From an uncultured Anaerolineae bacterium (GTDB lineage: Bacteria; Chloroflexota; Anaerolineae; Anaerolineales; Villigracilaceae), in assembly GCA_903838415.1 (NCBI GenBank), contig CAILYI010000037.1:1-64000 (forward strand): DNA of 64,000 bases, in the 5' to 3' direction. Shown here piece after piece: positions 7,983-22,560 of the stretch. Each line of letters begins with the position of its first letter. Positions within the stretch are counted from its first letter, which is position 1. The position numbers were made by a program, and so were the translations under genes. Below the pieces are notes generated by a model that made no database searches, was not told where the DNA came from, and saw only the letters and a list, made by a program, of their open reading frames with translations.

Positions 7983-8378
7983 CTACTTGGCGTTGTAGCC
8001 GGGACCTTTTTTGTAATAATCGTAATTGGCTTGAACGTCAGCGGATAAATCGACGGTTTCGCCCTTGGTGAGTTTCTTGGCCGTTTCAAGGACGACTGCA
8101 TCGCCATGATGATTGGTGCCTTCATAGTGGCCGGACAAACCCACGCTGCTGATGAACTCACCGCCCTTGGCAGTATACGCCGAGGGGACTTCGTCTTCAG
8201 GGAAAATGGCCGCATACGGGCATTCTGGCACACAGGCGCCGCAATCGATGCAGGTATCTGGATCGATATAAAACAGTGGCCATTGTTCCTGCGGCTTTCC
8301 GGGGGTGATGCACTCCACCGGGCAGACCTCAACACACCCGCTATCGCGCAAGCACAAGCTGGTAATAATATGAGTCAT
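7983..8378 (-). CDS. Seven- or eight-iron ferredoxin
   Basis: The 131-residue cytoplasmic electron carrier has two cysteine groups in the first 55 residues. The first is C9, C15, C19 and C24 with longer spacing than a classic CxxCxxC; the second is a standard CxxCxxCxxxCP group (C43, C46, C49, C53). This pattern fits ferredoxins carrying one [3Fe-4S] or modified [4Fe-4S] cluster and one [4Fe-4S] cluster. The last 70 residues form a hydrophilic extension without further motif. The ATG is preceded by AAGGAGG. It stands alone, so its redox partner cannot be named. Confidence 0.87.
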   Translation of the reverse strand: MTHIITSLCLRDSGCVEVCPVECITPGKPQEQWPLFYIDPDTCIDCGACVPECPYAAIFPEDEVPSAYTAKGGEFISSVGLSGHYEGTNHHGDAVVLETAKKLTKGETVDLSADVQANYDYYKKGPGYNAK

Positions 8379-8414
8379 AACGCTTCCTCCTTGATAAGAT
8401 GAACTTACTTATTC

Positions 8415-8443
8415 ATTATAGCGATGTTTTTATACTCATGCAA
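8415..8443 (-). promoter_or_regulatory. Candidate promoter of the ferredoxin gene
   Basis: On the minus strand, TTGCAT (8438-8443) and a perfect TATAAT (8415-8420) are separated by 17 bp, 37 bases upstream of the ferredoxin ATG. The -35 match is only partial. Confidence 0.5.
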
Positions 8444-8540
8444 TTATCTACTCAATTGGATGTGTGGTGATTTTTCCATCATCCCGGCACGGAAGCTAAA
8501 TATAGTATCGATTGACATTCATCGCACAAGGAGATTCCCA

Positions 8541-9020
8541 ATGATTTCCCAGACATCTATCCCCCAGCCCAATTCCAAAATGTGTTTCATCTGCGGATTG
8601 GAAAATCCGGTTGGGCTAAAGCTCCGAATCTATCAGACCGAACCCGGCGTAATTGAGACGAGCTATACCGCCCCGGAACATTTCCAGGGCTACCCGGGCG
8701 TCTTGCACGGTGGAATTGTCGCCACCATTCTAGACGAAATCAGCGGGCGCGCGCAAATGGGAGACCCGTCAGCCCCACGATTTATGTTCACCGCCAAACT
8801 GGAAGTGCGTTATCGCAAGAACGTCCCCACCGGCAAACCGCTAAAAATCATCGGCAAAGCCGGCAAATCCAAGGGAAAATCGGCGGAAGGCTGGGCTGGG
8901 ATTTACAACGAAGAAGGCACATTGCTCGCCGAGGCAAACACTTTGCTGATTAATGTCCCGCAGGAATTACTCGACACAACCAATTTGGATCAACTGGGCT
9001 GGAAGGTTTATCCGGAATAA
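8541..9020 (+). CDS. Hotdog-fold thioesterase (PaaI/4HBT type)
   Basis: The 159-residue protein starts with the C-F-I-C-G-L-x-N-P-x-G-L segment often found in this thioesterase subgroup. It continues with the hotdog core, including LHGGIVATILDE, the site where the catalytic acidic residue lies on the central helix, and a FTAKLEVRYRKNVP strand pair. Such enzymes hydrolyse acyl-CoA thioesters in the cytoplasm. The ATG at 8541 has AAGGAG eight bases upstream; an open frame extends to 8424 but lacks a ribosome site. Substrate is unknown. It is monocistronic, ending in a terminator shared with the converging ArsR gene. Confidence 0.85.
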   Translation: MISQTSIPQPNSKMCFICGLENPVGLKLRIYQTEPGVIETSYTAPEHFQGYPGVLHGGIVATILDEISGRAQMGDPSAPRFMFTAKLEVRYRKNVPTGKPLKIIGKAGKSKGKSAEGWAGIYNEEGTLLAEANTLLINVPQELLDTTNLDQLGWKVYPE

Positions 9021-9023
9021 CAA

Positions 9024-9054
9024 AAACTCCCGAAATTGCCGATTTCGGGAGTTT
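9024..9054. terminator. Bidirectional terminator
   Basis: A 13-bp perfect stem (AAACTCCCGAAAT at 9024-9036, complement at 9042-9054) has A runs on the left and T-rich sequence on the right, placed between converging genes. Confidence 0.88.
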
Positions 9055-9059
9055 CAATT

Positions 9060-9398
9060 TTAATCCTGGCTGATGGCTTGCACCAACGCCGCGCGCCGCG
9101 CCAGCGCATCACGCATGACTGCGCGCAACAAGTCCAACGCCCGAATCAGGCGTTCATCCGCGAGACTGTAGACAATGACTGTCCCGCGTCGTTCAGTATT
9201 GACCATGCCGCGCTCACGAAGAATTTTAAGATGACGGGAGATCATGGGCTGAGAAATATTCAGCAAATTGCATAACTCCGTGACGTTGACCGGGCCGGTG
9301 GCAAGTTCATACAAAATCAGGATCCGGGTTGGATCCGCCAGGCCGCCGCAAATTTCCGCATGGAGTTGAGTTACTTCAGATTCTAAGTTGGTAAACAT
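9060..9398 (-). CDS. ArsR/SmtB family transcriptional regulator
   Basis: The 112-residue protein is a winged helix-turn-helix repressor. The sequence shows ADPTRILILYEL, the recognition helix region N-I-S-Q-P-M-I-S-R-H-L-K-I-L, and a wing with RRGTVIVYSL. Only one cysteine remains in the alpha-3 ELC position (ELCNLL instead of ELCVCD), and another sits near residue 17, so classic two- or three-thiol metal sensing is doubtful. The ATG at 9398 has GAGGA upstream; frames reaching 9473 lack one. The next gene on its own strand is converging, so the regulated target may be itself or the divergent molybdenum-hydroxylase gene. Confidence 0.85.
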   Translation of the reverse strand: MFTNLESEVTQLHAEICGGLADPTRILILYELATGPVNVTELCNLLNISQPMISRHLKILRERGMVNTERRGTVIVYSLADERLIRALDLLRAVMRDALARRAALVQAISQD

Positions 9399-9410
9399 GT
9401 CAGTCCTCTT

Positions 9411-9424
9411 ATATACCCATATAT
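9411..9424. promoter_or_regulatory. Possible ArsR operator
   Basis: An AT-rich interrupted palindrome (ATATA-CCCA-TATAT) lies 13 bases upstream of the ArsR start codon, where an autorepressor would bind. This rests on symmetry and position only. Confidence 0.35.
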
Positions 9425-9574
9425 TAGATAAGAATAACCTTATTTCCATGCGTGAAACAGTGGAAATTGTCATAAAACCATAGGGAAATATGTAACCACC
9501 TGACCATTTTATGGCGAGAGCCCCGCATGAATTCCCAAAGCCTCACGCCAACAAGCACAGCAAACGACTCTCAT

Positions 9575-9589
9575 CCTGTATAATACAGG
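9575..9589. promoter_or_regulatory. Palindrome overlapping a TATAAT box upstream of the Mo-hydroxylase FAD subunit
   Basis: CCTGTAT-A-ATACAGG is a 7+1+7 palindrome. It encloses a perfect TATAAT (9579-9584) 40 bases upstream of the ATG at 9624. The overlap of a symmetric site with a -10 box is the geometry of a repressor operator; the binding protein is unknown, and no good -35 box is visible. Confidence 0.5.
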
Positions 9590-9623
9590 TTGTCAGACAC
9601 ATTTAATCTACCATGGAGCTACC

Positions 9624-10373
9624 ATGATCACAAATTACTTTCGTCCTGAAACCATCAAAGAAGCACTTGAGTTACTCTCCCAACCCGATACGCGCCCGCT
9701 GGGCGGCGGCACCTGGCTAAACCAACCACATGACGAAAAATTCGTCGTTGTGGATTTGCAGGCGCTTGGTTTGAACAAAATCCACAAAGCTGGCAACAAC
9801 CTCGATATTGACGCCTGCGTCACACTTCAGCAGTTACTCGAATCACCTGAATGCCCCGTTGCCTTGAAACAAGCCATCCGGCTTGATTCTTCCCTGAACA
9901 TTCGCAGCACTGCAACAGTGGCGGGCTCATTGGTCAGCGGTGACGGACGCTCGACGTTTGCAACTGCCATGCTGGCGCTGGATGCAAAAATAACCACCAC
10001 CACTGACCAGTCAACAGAAACCAGCGGAATTGGAGAATTCCTGCCGCTGCGCCCAACTGGGCTGATCACCAAAATCAGCATTCCACTCAACTTCAAAACC
10101 GCGTTTGAGATGGTCGCCCGCACCCCCGCAGACAAACCGATCGTGTGCGCCGCGCTGGCCCAATGGACAAGCGGACGTACCCGCCTGGCACTCGGCGGCT
10201 ACGGCAAAGCTCCCACCCTCGCCATGGACGGCACTGAATCTGACGGCATCGACTCCGCCGCCCAAAACGCCTTCCACGAAGCCAGTGACGAATGGGCTTC
10301 GGCAGAATACCGCATGGATGTGGCAATCACGCTGTCGAAACGGTGTTTGGAAGCAGTCAGCAGCAATCAGTAA
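9624..10373 (+). CDS. FAD-binding subunit of a molybdenum hydroxylase (CoxM/XdhB/YgfM-like)
   Basis: The 249-residue protein resembles the FAD subunit of xanthine-dehydrogenase-type enzymes, which pass electrons from the Fe-S clusters to an acceptor. The N-terminal PCMH-type segment has a R-P-L-G-G-G-T-W-L-N FAD-pyrophosphate loop (about 25-34). A second motif, S-T-A-T-V-A-G-S-L (about 96-104), is the family's usual N-x-A-T-I/V-G-G-N/S equivalent. The C-terminal CO-dehydrogenase flavoprotein domain is short. It resembles E. coli YgfM, the neighbour of XdhD, which fits the XdhD-like large subunit encoded 4 kb downstream. GGAG lies a few bases upstream of the ATG. Confidence 0.82.
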   Translation: MITNYFRPETIKEALELLSQPDTRPLGGGTWLNQPHDEKFVVVDLQALGLNKIHKAGNNLDIDACVTLQQLLESPECPVALKQAIRLDSSLNIRSTATVAGSLVSGDGRSTFATAMLALDAKITTTTDQSTETSGIGEFLPLRPTGLITKISIPLNFKTAFEMVARTPADKPIVCAALAQWTSGRTRLALGGYGKAPTLAMDGTESDGIDSAAQNAFHEASDEWASAEYRMDVAITLSKRCLEAVSSNQ

Positions 10374-10455
10374 AAGCCGCCGCATGAAGGAAATCAAACC
10401 AATTACCCAGATTCCACTTTACCAATAAACCAATTTTCCAGCTTCCGGAGTCTCA

Positions 10456-17432
<6,977 letters not shown>

Positions 17433-17474
17433 GCGCACGCACATCCTTTTCAGCGACATGACGGAGAAATAATT

Positions 17475-18824
17475 ATGGCCGACCGTATTTACGTCACCGG
17501 GCACATCAACCCAGATACTGATTCCATCGCCGCGGCCATGGGCTATGCCTGGCTGTTACGCGCGCGAGACGGTGCTGATTCGATGGCCTCGCGCGCCGGA
17601 GCACTCAACCCGCAGACGGCCTGGGTGCTCAAACGGTTGGGATTGGAAGCGCCACTCCTGATGACTGACGCCTCGCCCCGCTTCGAATCGGTCATGCGTC
17701 AGCTGGATACGGTGCTGCCGGATGCGCCATTAAGCGAGGCCTGGGCTCTCGCCAGCCGCACCGGCGGACTCGCGCCGGTCGTCTATGAAGATGGAAAGCC
17801 TTTTGGCATGATTAACGGCTTGAGCCTGTTCGGATTTTTCCGCCAGGTGATTGGCCCGCGTCTTGATTTGAGCGAACAGCGCATCGTGGATATTATGGCC
17901 GCCCCGTGCAAGGAAGTGGCCGATATCGATGTACCTAAATTTCCGGCCAATGGACATATCCGCGATGCGCTCAATCGCATTTTGCGTGAAGAACACAACG
18001 ACTTTTTCGTGGTAGATGAAAGCGGGCATTACCTGGGCGTCTGCCACCAGCGCGGCGCACTCAATCCGCCGCGGCTGAAAATCATCCTGGTGGATCACAA
18101 CGAACCGCGCCAGGCCATCGCCGCGCTGGAAGAAGCCAATCTGCTCGAAATTCTCGATCACCACCGGCTGGGAAATCCGCACACCCACCAACCCATCAAA
18201 TTTACTGTTGACACTGTCGGCTCGACCAGCACATTGGTTTCAGAACTGACCGCTGACGCCGGGCTTTCGATGCCCCCCGCGCTGGCAGGAATCCTGCTGG
18301 CCGGTCTGCTGGCTGATACGCTGATTTTGACTTCCCCAACCGCCACACCGCGCGATAAACTGGCCGCTGAACGACTTTCGCGCTGGGCCTTTGTGGGCAG
18401 CGGCCCGCTGAAAGGCGAGACTATCCAATCCTACGGAACAGCCGTCCTGGCAGCGGGCGCCGGGCTGGCCAACAAAGACTCCAACGATATTGTCAGCACC
18501 GATATCAAGCCCTACGAAGCTGGTGGATTTAAATTCGCGGTTGCCCAGGCCGAAGTGACGGACTTGCTGCAAATCGGCGAGCATTTGGTCCGTTTACAGG
18601 ATGCGCTCAACGATCTAAAAGACAAGCGCGGATTGGATTTCACCGTTTTGCTGATCACCGACGTCGTCCGCGGCTCGAGCCGCCTGCTCATTTCGAATCC
18701 GGCTCCACCCATCCTGGACGAACTGCCCTATCCGCCCCTGGCGGACGGCACGCGCGACGCTCCGGGCGTAGTTTCCCGCAAAAAGCAGCTTCTCCCGGCC
18801 GTGTTGGGACTACTGGAAAAATAA
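17475..18824 (+). CDS. Family II (DHH) inorganic pyrophosphatase with inserted CBS pair
   Basis: The 449-residue protein belongs to the Mn/Co-dependent family II pyrophosphatases. It shows the GHINPDTDSIAAA metal motif at residues 8-20, VDHNEP and EILDHHRLGN further on, and a DHHA2 domain with the SRK-like VVSRKKQ end. Between the first and later DHH motifs lies an insert of about 130 residues containing two CBS-type units, so activity is probably regulated by adenine nucleotides, as known for CBS-pyrophosphatases. A DRTGG domain seen in some relatives is absent. It would remove pyrophosphate from biosynthesis in the cytoplasm. GGAG precedes the ATG. It follows the molybdenum hydroxylase with a 42-base gap. 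Confidence 0.9.
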   Translation: MADRIYVTGHINPDTDSIAAAMGYAWLLRARDGADSMASRAGALNPQTAWVLKRLGLEAPLLMTDASPRFESVMRQLDTVLPDAPLSEAWALASRTGGLAPVVYEDGKPFGMINGLSLFGFFRQVIGPRLDLSEQRIVDIMAAPCKEVADIDVPKFPANGHIRDALNRILREEHNDFFVVDESGHYLGVCHQRGALNPPRLKIILVDHNEPRQAIAALEEANLLEILDHHRLGNPHTHQPIKFTVDTVGSTSTLVSELTADAGLSMPPALAGILLAGLLADTLILTSPTATPRDKLAAERLSRWAFVGSGPLKGETIQSYGTAVLAAGAGLANKDSNDIVSTDIKPYEAGGFKFAVAQAEVTDLLQIGEHLVRLQDALNDLKDKRGLDFTVLLITDVVRGSSRLLISNPAPPILDELPYPPLADGTRDAPGVVSRKKQLLPAVLGLLEK

Positions 18825-18889
18825 TTTGCCCATCTCCAACGAATTTATGGACGAATTTCGCGCCAAAACCAGCATGGATTTCCCCACTC

Positions 18890-20854
18890 ATGCCCAATAA
18901 TTCCCCGCGTTATCCGGAGGAACGCCGCCTCGCCACGGTGCTGTTTGCCGATGTGCAGGGTTTCACTTCCTTCGCCGAACAACTGGATTTCGAAACCGTC
19001 AGCGACCTGCTCAAGGGCATCTGGAAACAGCTGGACGCCGCCATCGAAGCACATAACGGTTATATCGACAAGCATCTTGGCGATGGCATCATGGCCATCT
19101 GGGGCGCGCCCTTTGCCGGGGAAAACGACGCGGAACAGGCGGTCGCGGCCGGGCTTGATCTGGTCAAAGCGCTGAACAAACTTTGCGCCCAATCCAGAAT
19201 TCCGGGCGCCGTGAATTTAAAATTGCGCGTGGGCATCAACACCGGGCAGGTCTTTGCGGGATATATCGGTTCGCGCAACGAATACACCGTGCTTGGCGAT
19301 ACGGTCAACTTGGCCAACCGACTGGAACAAATGGCCGAAGCGGGCACCGTCGTCATCAGCGAGAATACTCTCCGCTTGGTGCACTCCAATTTTCGGGTAA
19401 GAAGAATCGAACCAGTCCGCGTCAAAGGCAAAACGGAACTGATCCAGCCCTTTGTCGTGGAGGAGCGCTTATCCTCCTCCAGCCGCATCCACGAGAAAAA
19501 TACCAGCCGGTTGCGCATCAACATGGTGGGGCGTGCCAACGATCTCAAAAAACTAAAACTTCTATACGAGAGCACCTTTAAAGACCACAAGCCGCAGATG
19601 GCGCTCATTTCTGGAGATGTGGGAATTGGAAAAACGCGCCTGCTGGTAGAGTTCGGAAACCTGCTGGAGGGCAGCGGCGAAAAGGTCACCATCATCTCCA
19701 CCCGCGGCCTGTCACATGCCACGAAAGTCCCATTCTATCTATGGAGAATCTTGCTGCGAAACTGCTTCGAGGTAACTGACCGGGAGCCAACCCAGGCCGC
19801 CACCGATAAATTGACCGACGGCATTCTCAGCCTGTGGGAAAACGATCCGCCCGAATCAAAGCTGGAAGCGGAACAGCTGCTCGGCGAAGTGCTGGGCCCA
19901 AGCGGGCACAACCACATCCTGACCGAGGAAGAACTCAAACGTGTGCTTTTCCTGACCCGCGAACTGATGCGCCGCTACAGCCTGGATAAGCGCCTGGTAT
20001 TGTTTATAGACGACCTGCAATGGGCTGACCGGGAAAGTTTGCAGCTGCTGGCAAACCTGCTGAGCGCCGAAGAAGCGCCTTTTCGAACCCTGGTGGTTGG
20101 AGCGACGCGCCCCGAGCTTTTGAAAACCCAAAGCCACTGGCATAACCTGGCGCAGGTCATCACCCTGAATCCGCTCGAAATGACGCCGGATACCATCCGG
20201 CTGGCCTACCCGGAGCTGCGCTACCAACCGGACGAATTACTCAACGAAATCGCTTTACACGCTGAAGGGAATCCTTATTTTCTGAAAGCGATCGTCAAAA
20301 ACCTGATCAAAGGCGGCCTGTTGGAGATGAATACCAGGCCAGCCGAGCTCCAGGATCAGCTGCTGGCGCAAATGCCCGAGTCGCTGCGCGCCACCTTGCA
20401 GGCGCGCATGGACAGTCTCTCCCGCGAAGCGCGCACGGTGGCGCTGCTGGCGTCCGTGGTGGGGCGCGTTTTCTGGGTGGGTGCGGTCCTGGCAGAAGCA
20501 CGCTCAACACCGATTGCCGGATCCACCCCCATGATCAATATCCCCGAAGCCGTGATCGATCGTTTCATCCAGGATGGTTTGCGCCAACTTGTCCACGCGG
20601 AACTGGCCTTCCCGCGCAGCGGATCGAAATTTTCGGACGATCAGGAATACATTTTCAAGAACTCCTACCTGCGGGATGTCGCCTACAGCCTGCTGCCAAA
20701 CCGCAACCGCGCTCAATATCACAAAGCCGTGGCCGAGTGGATGGGCCAGAGCGCGGAACCGGCTTTTCAATCCATGGCGCGCGAGCACGAGCGGAATGCG
20801 GCTGCCGCGGCCAAAGTTACCACGGGCGGCTTACCGCCCATCCTAGGTGAATAA
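18890..20854 (+). CDS. Class III adenylate-type cyclase fused to AAA/STAND ATPase
   Basis: Residues 12-190 form a class III nucleotide cyclase domain with both metal-binding aspartates (D21 in FADVQGF and D65 in LGDG), a Lys (K61) at the adenine-specifying position, and the later LGDTVNLANRLE block. Residues about 205-600 form an AAA-type ATPase with Walker A GDVGIGKT and Walker B VLFIDDLQWAD. Many relatives carry long C-terminal TPR arrays; this one stops at 654 residues, so it is a short form. It could make cAMP under control of a nucleotide-driven switch, acting in the cytoplasm. The start has no clear ribosome site. Its stop codon shares one base with the xdhC start. Confidence 0.87.
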   Translation: MPNNSPRYPEERRLATVLFADVQGFTSFAEQLDFETVSDLLKGIWKQLDAAIEAHNGYIDKHLGDGIMAIWGAPFAGENDAEQAVAAGLDLVKALNKLCAQSRIPGAVNLKLRVGINTGQVFAGYIGSRNEYTVLGDTVNLANRLEQMAEAGTVVISENTLRLVHSNFRVRRIEPVRVKGKTELIQPFVVEERLSSSSRIHEKNTSRLRINMVGRANDLKKLKLLYESTFKDHKPQMALISGDVGIGKTRLLVEFGNLLEGSGEKVTIISTRGLSHATKVPFYLWRILLRNCFEVTDREPTQAATDKLTDGILSLWENDPPESKLEAEQLLGEVLGPSGHNHILTEEELKRVLFLTRELMRRYSLDKRLVLFIDDLQWADRESLQLLANLLSAEEAPFRTLVVGATRPELLKTQSHWHNLAQVITLNPLEMTPDTIRLAYPELRYQPDELLNEIALHAEGNPYFLKAIVKNLIKGGLLEMNTRPAELQDQLLAQMPESLRATLQARMDSLSREARTVALLASVVGRVFWVGAVLAEARSTPIAGSTPMINIPEAVIDRFIQDGLRQLVHAELAFPRSGSKFSDDQEYIFKNSYLRDVAYSLLPNRNRAQYHKAVAEWMGQSAEPAFQSMAREHERNAAAAAKVTTGGLPPILGE

Positions 20855-21648
20855 TGACAATCAACATCTTTCGCTTAATTACGGAACTTCAAGAACGTGG
20901 CGATAGCGCCGCATTGTGCACAATTATCTCGTCGCAAGGCTCCACGCCCCGGCACGTGGGCAGCAAAATGCTGGTTTACGAAAACGGAGAATTTGCGGGC
21001 ACAGTCGGCGGCGGGGAGCTTGAGCATCGCGTCATGGACGAGGCCTGGATTGCGCTCAGCGATGGCAAATCGCGCGTAATTTCTTACAGCATGAACGACC
21101 CCGCGCGCGGCGATCCCGGCGTGTGCGGCGGACAGGTGGAGGTCTTTGTGGAACCAATTTTACCGCCCGCCAAAATCGTCGTGATCGGTGGAGGCCACGT
21201 TGGAAAAGCCGTGGCGCACCTGGCCAAATGGCTTGGTTTCAGGGTGGCCGTTTCGGATGATCGCGCCGAATTCTGCACGCCCGAAATGAATCCGGATGCA
21301 GATGAGTTCTACCCGATTCTGATGGCGGAACTGCCTAAAGCCCTGAACATCAACCGGCAGACTTATCTCATCCTGACGACGCGCGGCGTCACGGTTGACG
21401 TGCCGGGGCTGCCCGCCTTGCTTGAAACGCGCGCCGCTTATATCGGCATCATCGGCTCGCGCAAGCGCTGGCTGACCACCATTAACGGACTCAAAGAAAA
21501 CGGCGTGGACGAAGCGAAAATCGCCCGCATCCACTCCCCAATCGGACTGGAACTGCAGGCCGAGACTCCCGAGGAAATCGCCGTCAGCATCCTGGCAGAA
21601 ATCATAATGCTCAGAAATGGCGGGGATGGGAAACAGATGAAAAAATAG
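20854..21648 (+). CDS. xdhC: XdhC/CoxI family molybdenum cofactor maturation factor
   Basis: The 264-residue protein has the XdhC N-terminal domain with the T-I-I-S-S-Q-G-S-T-P-R-H-V-G-S-K-M block and a GTVGGGELE motif. A Rossmann-type C-terminal domain has VVIGGGHVGKAV at about residue 108 and the D-D-R/S-x-E-F followed later by IGSRKRW. XdhC proteins bind the molybdenum cofactor and promote its sulfuration before insertion into xanthine-dehydrogenase-type enzymes. It is therefore the likely maturation factor of the hydroxylase encoded upstream. It starts on the last base of the cyclase stop (TAATG), a strong sign of coupled translation. Confidence 0.9.
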   Translation: MTINIFRLITELQERGDSAALCTIISSQGSTPRHVGSKMLVYENGEFAGTVGGGELEHRVMDEAWIALSDGKSRVISYSMNDPARGDPGVCGGQVEVFVEPILPPAKIVVIGGGHVGKAVAHLAKWLGFRVAVSDDRAEFCTPEMNPDADEFYPILMAELPKALNINRQTYLILTTRGVTVDVPGLPALLETRAAYIGIIGSRKRWLTTINGLKENGVDEAKIARIHSPIGLELQAETPEEIAVSILAEIIMLRNGGDGKQMKK

Positions 21649-21659
21649 TTATTCAATCT

Positions 21660-21696
21660 GGAACACGCCACACAATTGTTACCTGTGGCGTGTTCC
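21660..21696 (+). terminator. Hairpin after xdhC
   Basis: A 13-bp perfect inverted repeat (GGAACACGCCACA at 21660-21672, complement at 21684-21696) with an 11-base loop follows the xdhC stop by 11 bases. No T run follows, so it may act as a weak terminator or an mRNA-stabilising end. Confidence 0.6.
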
Positions 21697-21720
21697 GCTA
21701 TATCAACAAAAGGATGCAGC

Positions 21721-21864
21721 ATGTTCGAAAACGATCGTCGGATTTGGACACAGGAAAGATTTTCAACCTTCAAACAATTGATGGATGAGAGGCGTTACCG
21801 CACGTACAGGCATTTGTACGAAACGCTCCAATTCCAAGATTTGGCTGCGCTAATGCAAGGGTAA
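21721..21864 (+). CDS. Small protein of 47 residues, unknown
   Basis: The ATG at 21721 has AAAGGATG a suitable distance upstream. The frame ends 3 bases before the zinc-ribbon gene, so the two are probably cotranscribed. The product is hydrophilic, dense in Arg, Tyr and Phe, and predicted to be mostly helical, with repeated aromatic/arginine pairs in its middle. It has no cysteine, signal peptide or membrane segment. I do not recognise it. An upstream in-frame ATG at 21676 overlaps the preceding hairpin and is less likely. Confidence 0.5.
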   Translation: MFENDRRIWTQERFSTFKQLMDERRYRTYRHLYETLQFQDLAALMQG

Positions 21865-21867
21865 CAA

Positions 21868-22464
21868 ATGGCCCTGCAACCCACGCAGCAACGCATGTTC
21901 AACGGCACCATCACTGCCACCGCGCTCGCCGATCAACTCGCGGCGCGCTTCAGCGACCGTCAGCACCACAGCCACATCCAGAATAACGGCGCAACCTCGC
22001 TGGTGCAGCTTGGCTCCAAGCATGGCACGCCGGTCACCGTCCACATCACCGATACCAGCGGCGGCGTGCTAGTCACCATGAGTCGCGACCGCAACTGGCA
22101 GGATAAGGCCGGGGACGCCAGCGAACTGATCGAGCGCGCCGCCTCCAATCCGCTGTCCCTGCTGGCGCTGATTCCCGACGTGCTCGGCGAGATGAGCCAG
22201 GAAAATATCGCCCCGCAAATTTGGGATGCCATCAATGACATTTGTGCGCTGACCCGTTCCCTGGCCGGTGAAAAGGACGTCCCGCAAAACCCCAAAGTGT
22301 GTGACTTTTGCGGGACGGCCAACGACCCGGCGCTTGAATCCTGCGCCGCCTGCGGGGCGGCCCTGCCCAACCTTTTGCCCCGCACCTGCCCCAAATGCGG
22401 ACGGGGCCACACCTCCGAGGCCTTGTTCTGCCAGGCCTGCGGCACGCGCCTGGTCAGCGGGTAA
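21868..22464 (+). CDS. Double zinc-ribbon protein, paralogue of the protein at 1511-2104
   Basis: The 198-residue protein has the same length and layout as the one at 1511-2104. A domain of about 140 residues opens with a Q-x-M-F-N-G-T-I motif, followed by two zinc ribbons at the C-terminus: CDFC / CAAC and CPKC / CQAC. Sequence between the cysteines is also similar (G-T-A-N-D/P and R-T-C-P-x-C-G). The function of the N-terminal domain is unknown to me. A hydrophobic patch at about residues 84-100 is too short and broken to be a clear membrane helix. Placement beside an SPFH protein matters because many YdjI-type SPFH proteins carry zinc ribbons in the same chain. Confidence 0.75.
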   Translation: MALQPTQQRMFNGTITATALADQLAARFSDRQHHSHIQNNGATSLVQLGSKHGTPVTVHITDTSGGVLVTMSRDRNWQDKAGDASELIERAASNPLSLLALIPDVLGEMSQENIAPQIWDAINDICALTRSLAGEKDVPQNPKVCDFCGTANDPALESCAACGAALPNLLPRTCPKCGRGHTSEALFCQACGTRLVSG

Positions 22465-22495
22465 CAACTTTTCAGGACACTCGTCGTATATCTGC

Positions 22496-22524
22496 TTGAA
22501 TGTAAACTGAGCATCGACTATAAT
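22496..22524 (+). promoter_or_regulatory. Promoter of the SPFH gene
   Basis: TTGAAT (22496-22501, 4 of 6) and a perfect TATAAT (22519-22524) are 17 bp apart. The SPFH gene therefore has its own promoter and can be expressed apart from the zinc-ribbon gene. Confidence 0.7.
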
Positions 22525-22560
22525 AAATTCGTCAACTTAATCGGTCTAAAGGAGAGAAGC

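Noticed and set aside
10384-10428. 14-codon ORF upstream of the M16C protease
   Set aside because: No ribosome site, too short to support, and no sign of attenuation structure.
18848-18901. 17-codon ORF overlapping the start of the cyclase gene
   Set aside because: It could couple translation, but there is no Shine-Dalgarno sequence before its ATG and no other support.
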